Of a stretch of 64,000 bases of DNA, positions 49,658-57,618 are shown one piece after another (within the stretch, counting starts at the first letter, position 1; every line of letters starts with the position of its first letter). The stretch comes from Polyangiaceae bacterium. Lineage in GTDB: Bacteria > Myxococcota_A > Polyangia > Polyangiales > Polyangiaceae. Made by a program: the position numbers and the translations under genes. The stretch is taken from positions 62,001 through 126,000 of the forward strand of contig JADJYE010000010.1 of NCBI GenBank assembly GCA_016719945.1, in the 5' to 3' direction. Below the pieces are notes generated by a model. It made no database searches and was not told where the DNA came from. It was given only the letters and a program-made list of their open reading frames with translations.

Positions 49658-50091
49658 GTGGCGAAGTCCGTGACGGTGGGGCCGCTGTTCGTCGTCTGCT
49701 GGGATGGGACGGTCACGGTCGACGATCAGCAATCAGCGCTGGCGGGCCTGCGCAGCGCCGCTCGGGCGCGTCCCGGCCCGCTGGTGATGGTGGTCGTGCT
49801 CGGCGAATCGCTCCATCCGCCCGCGGCCGAGGTCCGCAAGCAAGGCCTCGAAATGATCCGCTCGGCGCTCGCGCTGGCCAGCGCGCTCGAGGTCGTCGTC
49901 GCCGGTCGCGGCGTGCTCGGCACCCTGCAACGCTCCACCGCGCGCGGAGTGGCGCTCGTGATCCTGAGCTGCGCGGTCGTGTGCACGTCCACGAATCGTT
50001 GCGGGCGGCGGTCCAGCACGCAGCCACCGTGGTCGACTTCGCGATGGCCGAGGTCGTGCAGCCCTTCGCCCGCGCCGGCTTATCGTTGTAG
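49658..50091 (+). pseudogene. Broken gene for a small alpha/beta protein, possibly STAS-like
   Basis: From GTG 49658 a coherent sequence (FVVCWDGTVTVDDQQSALAG, PGPLVMVVVLGESLHPP, LEVVVAGRGVLGTLQRSTAR) runs to LVILS near 49970. It resumes one frame over as RGRVHVHESLRAAVQHAATV and ends FARAGLSL at 50091. One missing base near 49975 would give about 145 residues. The pattern resembles STAS-type regulators found in myxobacteria, with low certainty. Confidence 0.5.
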
Positions 50092-50222
50092 CGCGGCCCC
50101 GCGAAGCACGCGCTCGGCGCGCGCGGGAGCCGGTGGATCTCGGAGGGGTGCCCGGCCCCCACGGCCGTATCATCGGATACGCCCGCGCCCACGCCCACGC
50201 GCAAGGCCCCCCTGTTCCTCGC

Positions 50223-50316
50223 ATGGGCTTTCGAGGTCTGCGCGTGATCAACGGCGATCGCGTCGCTCCCGGTAAGGGCTTCGGGACGCACGGGCACCGC
50301 GACATGGAGATCGTCT
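50223..50316 (+). pseudogene. Fragment of a pirin family gene
   Basis: The frame from ATG 50223 encodes MGFRGLRVINGDRVAPGKG and THGHRDMEIVS, the metal-binding N-terminal core of pirins (including the HxHxxxE type ligands). Upstream and downstream sequence no longer fits pirin, so only about 30 residues survive. A decayed remnant. Confidence 0.55.
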
Positions 50317-50391
50317 CATCGCTCGCAAAGGCGCAGATCGTGGCTGCTCTGCTAGGTTGGGCTCGTGCTCACGCGTGCATGGAGTGACGTC

Positions 50392-50622
50392 ATGCTAGGG
50401 GTCGTGGCGGCCTTCGCCTTGTCGGCGTGCGCCGGCTCGTCGCAGCGCGTCGACTCCGGCCCCACGTCGACGACTGCGTCTGCGCCCCCCGAACGGCCGC
50501 CGAATGCGATCGACGAGCTCGCCGCGAGCTACGCCAAGGAGCACGGTCTCGAGCTGGTGGGCGTGCCTTACGACGTCACCGTGGAGCGGATCACGTGTGA
50601 CCACCCCCTGCCGCGACCGTAG
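50392..50622 (+). CDS. Small lipoprotein
   Basis: 76 residues from ATG 50392, with GGAGTGA upstream; an alternative GTG at 50365 is also in frame. Signal ends FALSAC (lipobox), followed by a Ser/Thr/Pro linker and a 35-residue domain (NAIDELAASYAKEHGLELVG). Function unknown. Confidence 0.55.
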   Translation: MLGVVAAFALSACAGSSQRVDSGPTSTTASAPPERPPNAIDELAASYAKEHGLELVGVPYDVTVERITCDHPLPRP

Positions 50623-50674
50623 CCGCGCTCGCGCCTGCGCGCGGGCTCCCAGCACCGGGGCGCTCAGGGTTACG

Positions 50675-50929
50675 ATGCGCGTCATGCCTGCCACAGCGCC
50701 GATCTCACGCACGCTGATCCTCCTCGCGCTCTCGGGCTGCGGCGCGAACGTGGTGTTCGGCGCCGAAGGGGGCGCCGGCGGAGAAGGCGCCGGCGCCGCG
50801 GAAGAGTGTTTCCTCAGCTGCGGGGCCGAGTGCACCAAGTGCGAGGGGGACACCTGCTTCACCGGCTGGTGCTCCGAAGAGGGGACATGCACCTCGCCGG
50901 ACGTGTTGGTGACGTGTCCGGAGGAGTGA
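50675..50929 (+). CDS. Small Cys-rich lipoprotein
   Basis: 84 residues from ATG 50675 (or 50684). Signal ends LALSGC, then a Gly-rich tether (GGAGGEGAGAAEE) and eight cysteines within 40 residues (CFLSCGAECTKCEGDTC, GWCSEEGTCTS). Likely a disulfide-bonded surface peptide. Function unknown. Confidence 0.6.
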   Translation: MRVMPATAPISRTLILLALSGCGANVVFGAEGGAGGEGAGAAEECFLSCGAECTKCEGDTCFTGWCSEEGTCTSPDVLVTCPEE

Positions 50930-51027
50930 GGCGTCACGCTCGGGGCGGCGTTGGAGGGTTGCTACGGTGCCCCCCGGTGATCGCATCCAGCGGCGCGGTA
51001 GTGGGCAAACTGTGCTAATTGTCGCCC

Positions 51028-53025
51028 ATGCGGCTCGCGGATCCCAAGAGGGTCGACGACGCCTGGCGCTCGATCGACGAGCACCTCGAGAACGCCGGCT
51101 GCGTGATCGGGTCGGGGCCAGAAGGGTCGGGCCGGCGGGCGCTGCTCGCGAAGGCGACTGCCGAAGGGTATGCCGCGGTCGACTGCCCGTCGCTGGGAGA
51201 GCCGGACGCCGCGGTGCACGTGCTCCTTCAGCTCGCCGCCGCTGCCGGGGTACCCGGTCTCGAGCTCGCTCAGCGGAGTGGCGTCACCCTCGCGGACCGC
51301 ACCGTCCCCATCATTGAAGGAATCAAGAGCGGCGGTCGGTTCTCCGGCGTCGTCATCCGCCTTCCGGATGATCCTCCTCGGATCGATCGTGACACCACGG
51401 GCGTCGAGACCCTCGCGGGGCTCAAGCAGCTGCGCCACGTCGTGACGACATGCCGTCAGGTGGGCCTGTCGCTGATGTTGCTCGGCGGGTTCGAGTGGGA
51501 TCGGCGGCTGAACCTCGGCGACGTTCCGATCGTACAGCTCCGCGCTCCGGGGCTCGCGCCTTCACCGCAGCTCGAGGGGTTCGGCAAGCTCGCAACGATC
51601 GCCGAGCGGATCAAGGACGAGCTGTCGAGGTCGAGCCGCCCCATCAACCCGCTCGAGCTCCGCTGGCGCGTTGGCCTCGCAAAGCTCGAGGACGACGCGG
51701 GCACCTCCCAACGGAGCCCAAGCGATCTCAACTCCCGCGCTCTGTGCAGGCGCTTCGCGGAGCATCTGATCGCGCGAGATCACCTTCGACTCGCGATCCT
51801 TCGCCTCGCGTCGGCGCGTCGCTCGCTGCCTCGAGCCGAGGCGCTTGGGCTGATCGCCGAGGCGGACGAGGAGCGTGACCTCATCCTCGAGTGTGCGGCG
51901 TACGGGGACGAACAGGTACAGATGCACGGTTCGCTGCGCCGGTCTCTGTTGGACCTCTCGAGAGGAATGCTCACGAAGCTCCGGGAGCAGATCCATCCTC
52001 CCCTCGCGGAGGCGCACAAGGCGCTGAACGGGACCCCTTCTCTGTCGGACTCGCCGAGCGTGCCCGATTGGCTGGAGCATGCTCACCACCTCGCCCTCGG
52101 CGGCGCCGCCACCGCGGGCGAGTGGCGGAAGCTCAACCTTCGGTGCCGCGAGCTCTACTGGGATCGCGGCAAGGCCCTCAGCCTGGCGAAGAGCTACGAC
52201 CAAGCCGTCGAGATCTTCCAGGAGTGTCTCGACAAGTTCGGTCATGAAGACCACTACGCCCAGCACTACCTCGCCTTCAACCTCGACCGCGCGGGGCGTG
52301 AGCCCGCGAAGGTGAAGAGCGGTTTCACGAGGGCGATCGAGCTCGACCCGGACAATGTCTGGTGGAACACACGGCTCGTCACTTTCCTCATCGCTCAGTC
52401 TCGATTTCTCGAGGGGCGCCGAGCATGGCTCGAGGCCCTGGAGCGAATCGACCCAACCGGGGAGCGCGTCGAGCGCGATCCGTGGATCGTCGAGCACTTC
52501 CACCGCTGGGTGATCCGCGGCTGGCTCGAGGTGGGGGAAGTCGAGCTTGCCCGTGAGGTCCTCGATGCGATCCCCACCTCTTTGGAGGAGCAGCCTGCCG
52601 TCGTCGAGCTGAGCCGGGAGGTCGTCGATGCCGAGGAGGCCCGAAGGCTCGGCGAGTCGGTTTACCCTGCCTACGTCGATCCCTCGCGACGCTGGGTCGG
52701 TCCTGCGCACGTCGCACAGACGCTGGCGGAGGGGGCCAAGCTCCGCCACTGGTACCCCGGCCGGATCGTCGAGGCCAACGCGACCCACGTCGTCATCGTG
52801 TTCGCGACCCCTTCGGGCCCAGAGGCCACTCGACGAACCAAGGTGAAGGAGCTGACCGCGAAGGAGTGGGCGGACGCCACGGGGCGGCCGACCGAAGGGG
52901 CTCAGGGGTACATCGAGATCGGCGTGTACGACGGCGATCGGACGCGAATCGAGTTGGTGGGATCCGAGGAACCTCGTCGGCGTGATCCGAACCGAGAGCT
53001 TCGTTATCTTCGCCAATGGACCTAG
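51028..53025 (+). CDS. P-loop NTPase-like/TPR protein next to BREX genes
   Basis: 665 residues from ATG 51028 (TTG 51019 is possible). The N-terminus looks like a STAND/AAA-type domain with a P-loop-like GSGPEGSGRRALL, in which the Walker Lys is Arg, and a strand FSGVVIRLPDD resembling Walker B. From about 385 to 545 helical repeats with TPR spacing follow (DQAVEIFQECLDKFG, KSGFTRAIELDPDNVWWNTR). The C-terminal 100 residues form a beta barrel-like module (GRIVEANATHVVIVFATPSG) similar to SH3/KOW folds. No family recognised. It overlaps the following MBL-fold gene by 10 nt, which suggests a functional pair. Confidence 0.65.
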   Translation: MRLADPKRVDDAWRSIDEHLENAGCVIGSGPEGSGRRALLAKATAEGYAAVDCPSLGEPDAAVHVLLQLAAAAGVPGLELAQRSGVTLADRTVPIIEGIKSGGRFSGVVIRLPDDPPRIDRDTTGVETLAGLKQLRHVVTTCRQVGLSLMLLGGFEWDRRLNLGDVPIVQLRAPGLAPSPQLEGFGKLATIAERIKDELSRSSRPINPLELRWRVGLAKLEDDAGTSQRSPSDLNSRALCRRFAEHLIARDHLRLAILRLASARRSLPRAEALGLIAEADEERDLILECAAYGDEQVQMHGSLRRSLLDLSRGMLTKLREQIHPPLAEAHKALNGTPSLSDSPSVPDWLEHAHHLALGGAATAGEWRKLNLRCRELYWDRGKALSLAKSYDQAVEIFQECLDKFGHEDHYAQHYLAFNLDRAGREPAKVKSGFTRAIELDPDNVWWNTRLVTFLIAQSRFLEGRRAWLEALERIDPTGERVERDPWIVEHFHRWVIRGWLEVGEVELAREVLDAIPTSLEEQPAVVELSREVVDAEEARRLGESVYPAYVDPSRRWVGPAHVAQTLAEGAKLRHWYPGRIVEANATHVVIVFATPSGPEATRRTKVKELTAKEWADATGRPTEGAQGYIEIGVYDGDRTRIELVGSEEPRRRDPNRELRYLRQWT

Positions 53026-54171
53026 GTGACGACGGGGTCGAGCGCGAGCGCCGCGAGCCAGAGGAGCTGAGCGCGCTCACGAAGCTCGATCGGAGCCTGT
53101 TACACGTCTTCGTGTGTGGTGGCGGCTTCGGCGAGGCGGTCGTCGTCGCGCTCCCGAGCAGAGGTTGGCTCGTGGTGGACGGGTGCACGGCGCGGGGGCC
53201 GCTCGGCTCGAAGAGCGTTCCGCTCGCCGTGCTCCAGCATTTCGGGCCGCCAGAGGTCGCAGATCCCTCGAGCTCGTCGTCCTGAGCCACCCCCACGAAG
53301 ATCACGCAGCCGGCTTCGCGCAGCTCGTCGACGCGCACCCGCCACGACGGGTCATGGTGACCGCTCGCGCGCCGGAAGGACCCTTCCTGCACGACGCCAT
53401 GTCGGCGTTGCTCGGGGGATCGGCGTCGGCTCCGACCTCCGCGCGCCTCGTGCACGGAGAGGTGCTCGCCGCCATTCGTGCGGTGCGTCGCCTGGTCGAT
53501 GACGGGGTCGAGGTCGTCGCAGGCATCGAGCCGACCTCCTCACGCTCGGGGAGACGCAGATCGACGTTCGCGCACCCAATCCGTGCGCGCATCTGGACGG
53601 CATCTTCGGTGACCTCGCGAGCGGCCGTCGAGAGCGCGCCAACCATGCGAGCGTCGTCCTCGAGCTCAGCTGGTGCGACGCTCGGATCGTCCTGACAGGG
53701 GACCTCCCGACCCCTCAGCCGACGGGTCTTTCATGCCTCCTCGATCGCCATGGCCACCTCGCCGACCACGATCTGTTGAAGCTCCCGCACCACGGATCGG
53801 GGGGGGCGCACGAGCCACGATTGATGGGGCCGACGACGCACACACACCGCGCGTGGGCCGTGACCCCATACAGCCGCAGCAGACTCCCCCGTGTCGAAGC
53901 GGTACGTCACCTGCTCAAGCGCGAGGAGACGGTCCATCTCTCGGCCCCTCCGGCGGCATGGGCGGAGCTCCCGTCCGATCCCGTCGCGATCAGCGACATC
54001 CGGCTCCGGCGCGAGGCGGAGCCGACGGGCGAACCGTTCGCCGACAGCGCGGACGACGTGACCCCCATCGGGCACGGCGCTCTCGAGCCAGTCTGGGCTT
54101 TCGCGCTCGATGCGGAGGGCCACGTGGTGGGCCGATGGCGAGGAGGAGCGGCGCGCAGGATCGTCGCCTAG
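53016..54171 (+). CDS. ComEC-like metallo-beta-lactamase-fold protein, two frameshifts
   Basis: Read across three frames the region encodes about 385 residues. First frame: SLLHVFVCGGGFGEAVVVAL and GWLVVDGCTARG. Second, from about 53265: LELVVLSHPHEDHAAGFAQL, the HxHxDH zinc motif. Third, from about 53535: LLTLGETQIDVRAPN, NHASVVLEL, RIVLTGDLP and LLKLPHHGSGGAHEP, ending at 54171. The order HxHxDH, TGD and HHGS is that of the ComEC/Rec2-type MBL nuclease domain. Each break is one missing base, the first in a CCC run. It starts within the end of the P-loop/TPR gene and ends 4 nt from the brxHI stop. Confidence 0.65.
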
Positions 54172-54175
54172 CTCG

Positions 54176-56280
54176 TCACCCCACAGCCGCCACCGCCTTC
54201 ACGGCCCCCTCCACATCCAAGCCGTCTGCCAGGAATTCGTCGAGCAGCCGCTCCGACAAGCACGGCTGGAACTTCGAGAGCCTGAGCCGCCCGGCGCAGG
54301 CTTGCCCCTGCTTCACGGCGTCGGCGCGCGTGGGGCGGCCTTCGCGCGCGAGCCGGTGAATCGCCTCGCGCAGGGCGACGACGCTGGGGTTCGCGTCGGA
54401 GACCCAGGTGATGGACACGTTGCGGACGACGCAGCGGCCGCCGAGCTCGCTCTCGAGGACGCGAGCGAGGAGGAGGTTGGCCCGACCACCCGCGAAATTC
54501 CACCAGGTGATGCCGTTGTCTCCCGACAGGAGGGGGGAGGGCTCGTCGTGAAGGAAGGCGTGCTCGGCGCGCTGGCCACGCAGCGATTCGGTGGCGCGGC
54601 TCGACCAGCCGGGGTCGGCTCGTCCGACATGAGCACGTCGCGGAGGGCCTGGGTCAGCTCGTACGAGAGGTACCGCGGTGCACCGGACCAGCGAGGGGCG
54701 CGGCCCTGTTCGGTCGGCTCGACCTCGACCGCACCCTCCTTCCAGTCGATGCGTACGACACGCCACGCTCGCGCGCCGAGGGTGAAGGCCGCGCGGTGGA
54801 GGTCGGCGTCGAGGCCCTCCACGAACCCCGCGTCGACCGAGCCCACCTCCTGCGCGCCCCACCGCACGGTGAGCGTGCGCGGGGTCGAGAAGACGGCGTA
54901 CAGCTCGGAGAAGTTACGCCGCCCGTAGCGCTTCTCGCCCGCGGGGCCGAGCCACAGGGCGCCGTCCTGGTCGGCGAGGATCTCGCTCGCGAGCATGTGG
55001 TCGACGAGCTCGCTGCGATCGGCCGGAGTCGTCTCGGCGAACGGAGTCGCGCCGTCGAGCCACCCGAACCACTCGCCGCGCCGGAGGCCGCGGTGCTGAA
55101 TGGTCAGCGCCATCAGCTGGTGCGCCATGATGTGGAACGCGCGCCGGGCGGGTCGCACGGGCTCGACGTAGCCCTGGCGAAAGAGCCGCAAGAGCGCCGC
55201 CGCTTGCAGGGTCGCCTCGTGCTTGGTCGTGAGGAACGTGCAGTTGGGGACGCTCCCGGCGCGGCGACCGGTGCGGCCCATTCGCTGCAGGAAGCTAGCG
55301 ACGCTCGAGGGTGCGTCGATCTGCAGGACGTGGTCCAGATCGCCGATGTCGATGCCGAGCTCGAGGGCGCTGGTGGAGACGATCACGCAGTCACGCTTCT
55401 CGGCGAAGGCGCGCTCGGCGTCGCGTCGCTCGGACTGGGCGAGCGAGCCGTGAATGACGTAGGCGTCGACCCCGGCGCCGAGCAGCGCCTCTCCGAGCTG
55501 CTCCGCGACGCGGCGGGAGTCGACGAACACCAGGCGCTTCTTGCCGCGATGGAGCCGCTCGATCACCGTCGCCGCGTTGGAGACGTTGGCGACGTAGTCG
55601 AGGGTGATGTCGGGCGACGTGGCCGTCCTCGGCGGTGCGATCACGACCCCGCTGCGCTCGGACCGCCCTTGCACCCAGCGCAGGATCTCCTCCGGGTTGC
55701 CGACGGTCGCGCTCAGCCCGATGCGCTGGACGTCGGTGCCACAGAAGCGCGAGAGGCGCTCGAGCACACACGCGAGGTGGGCCCCGCGATCGTCGCCCGC
55801 GAAGGCGTGGATCTCGTCGATGATCACCGCGCGCAGCCCCTTGAACAGCCGCGCCTCGGGGACGCGGGCGCTCATCAACATCGCCTCGAGCGACTCGGGG
55901 GTGGTGAGCAGGATGTCCGCCGGATCACGCAGGAACGCCCGTCGAGCCCGGTCCCCCGTGTCGCCGTGCCACTTGAACACCCGCCGGCCGAGGGTCGCGG
56001 CGTAGCGGGCGACGCGGTCTTCCTGGTTGTTGAGCAGGGCGCGGATCGGCGACAGATAGATCACGCTGACCGGCTGCCAATCCCCCGTCTCCATCGCAGA
56101 CAAGATGGGGAAGAAGGCCGCCTCGGTCTTCCCACCCGCGGTCGGCGCGAGCACGACGCAGTTCTTCCCGTCGAGGACCGCGTCGATGGTGAGCGATTGA
56201 ACCGGCCGCAGCTCACGAAAGCCGAGGGTGTTGACGACCTGGTACTGGACCGCGCCCGAGAGGCGGTCGAAGCCCGTCAT
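54176..56280 (-). CDS. brxHI: BREX-2 DEAD/DEAH helicase BrxHI, frameshifted near the 3' end
   Basis: About 701 residues after restoring one base in a G run (54611-54614). Helicase motifs: APTAGGKTEAAF (Walker A), IIDEIHAF (II), LSATVGNPEE (III), VSTSALELGIDIGDLDHVLQ and QRMGRTGRRAG (V, VI). The first frame ends its similarity at MSDEPTP; the C-terminal HDEPSPLLSGDNGITWWNFA and ANLLLARVLE continue one frame over to the stop at 54176. ATG at 56280 overlaps the brxD stop (ATGA). In BREX type 2 systems this helicase accompanies brxD; its action on DNA during defence is not settled. Confidence 0.85.
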
Positions 56281-57608
56281 GAGCTGCCCGACCCCGACGA
56301 CAGGTCGAGCTCGATGTCCTCGACGCTCGCCTCGAGCCCGGCCGCGTCGCGCTCGGCCGAGGTCATCTCGCGCGCGTCGACGACGAGCTGAAAGTCCCGC
56401 TTCGGGTCGTACGCCTCGTGCTCGTCGACCTTGTCGAGCAGCTCGCTGATGAGCTTGCGCACGAAGAGCCGTGGCGCGACGCCCACCCGCCCCCCGAGCT
56501 TGCCGATCATCGCGGAGGCGAGGGTCTCGATGGTCGGGTCGTCGACGCGCGCGGCGACGCGGTCGGCGTGCTGGGCGGGGTAGAGGTCGCGGACCTTCTT
56601 CCCCACCTCGACGAGCCGCGCGACGTCGAAGGAGAGCAGGCGGATCTGCGTCGCCTTCGCGCTGTCGAAGCGCGCGTCGCCCGAGAAGTCTTGATAGAGA
56701 CGCTGCTCGAGCGCCGGCACCTTCTTGATGCCCTGCGGCCCCTCGAAGAACGAAGGCGTCCCGGTGATCATCACGTAGAGCCCCGGGTACCGATCGCTGT
56801 CGAGGTCGTTGACCAGATCGCGCAGCGCCTCGAGGCTCTGCTCTGAATGCGACGGCATCCGCTGCACGACCTCGACCTCGTCGAGCACCAGCACGAGCCC
56901 CTTGCGCCCCGTCTCGCGCAAGATCGCGAGGATGCCTCGGAAGAAGCCGGCCGCGGTGGTGGCGTCGATCTCCCCCTGGATGCCGACCGGTCGCTTCACC
57001 GCCGCGCCGACGTTGGGCTGACCCATCAGCCAGGCGAGTAGCCCGTCGGCGGTCGCCGGATCTTCGTCGACGCGCGCGCGATAGCAGGCGCGCAGCACCG
57101 TGGCGAAGATGGGGTTCGTCTCGCGCACCGCCAGCAGGCGCTGCTCGAGCAACGTGCCGACGGCGTCGGCGAGGTCCCTCGGGGCGAGCTCACCTCGCAG
57201 AGCGGTGACCTCCTCCTCCAGCGCGTAGAACCAGCGGTCGACGAGCGCGCGGAACGCGCCGGTCTCCCACTCCCTCGTGCGCAGCCCCTCGAGCGCGCGG
57301 CGATAGAGCGTCTCGAGCTTGTAGAGCGGGGTCTCGGTGGCCGAGATCTGCACCTCGGCCACGGCGAACCCTCGCGACATCGCGCGGTGCTGTACCCACC
57401 TGGAGAAGAAGGTCTTGCCGCTGCCGTACTCGCCGCGAACGGCCTTGAAATGGCCGTGGCCGTGCGACACGTGGTCGAGCTCGTCGTCGATGACCGCTTC
57501 GAATCGACCGAGGCCGACCGCCAGGTGCTCGAGCCCGCGCCGGGGGACGGTCCCATTGCGGAGCGGCGCGATGATCTCTCGCCTTCGCAGCACGCCTAGA
57601 TCGACCAC
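56277..57608 (-). CDS. brxD: BREX-2 ATP-binding protein BrxD (DUF2791)
   Basis: 443 residues from GTG at 57608, with TGAGGG upstream. P-loop protein of the DUF2791 family: EAVIDDELDHVSHGHGHFK, RGEYGSGKTFFSRW (Walker A), GLVLVLDEVEVVQRM (Walker B), YVMITGTPSFFEGPQGIK and GVAPRLFVRKLISELLD. In BREX type 2 loci it lies between pglZ and the helicase. It starts 10 nt after the pglZ stop, within one operon. Confidence 0.9.
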   Translation of the reverse strand: MVDLGVLRRREIIAPLRNGTVPRRGLEHLAVGLGRFEAVIDDELDHVSHGHGHFKAVRGEYGSGKTFFSRWVQHRAMSRGFAVAEVQISATETPLYKLETLYRRALEGLRTREWETGAFRALVDRWFYALEEEVTALRGELAPRDLADAVGTLLEQRLLAVRETNPIFATVLRACYRARVDEDPATADGLLAWLMGQPNVGAAVKRPVGIQGEIDATTAAGFFRGILAILRETGRKGLVLVLDEVEVVQRMPSHSEQSLEALRDLVNDLDSDRYPGLYVMITGTPSFFEGPQGIKKVPALEQRLYQDFSGDARFDSAKATQIRLLSFDVARLVEVGKKVRDLYPAQHADRVAARVDDPTIETLASAMIGKLGGRVGVAPRLFVRKLISELLDKVDEHEAYDPKRDFQLVVDAREMTSAERDAAGLEASVEDIELDLSSGSGSS

Positions 57609-57618
57609 GGCGCAGCCC

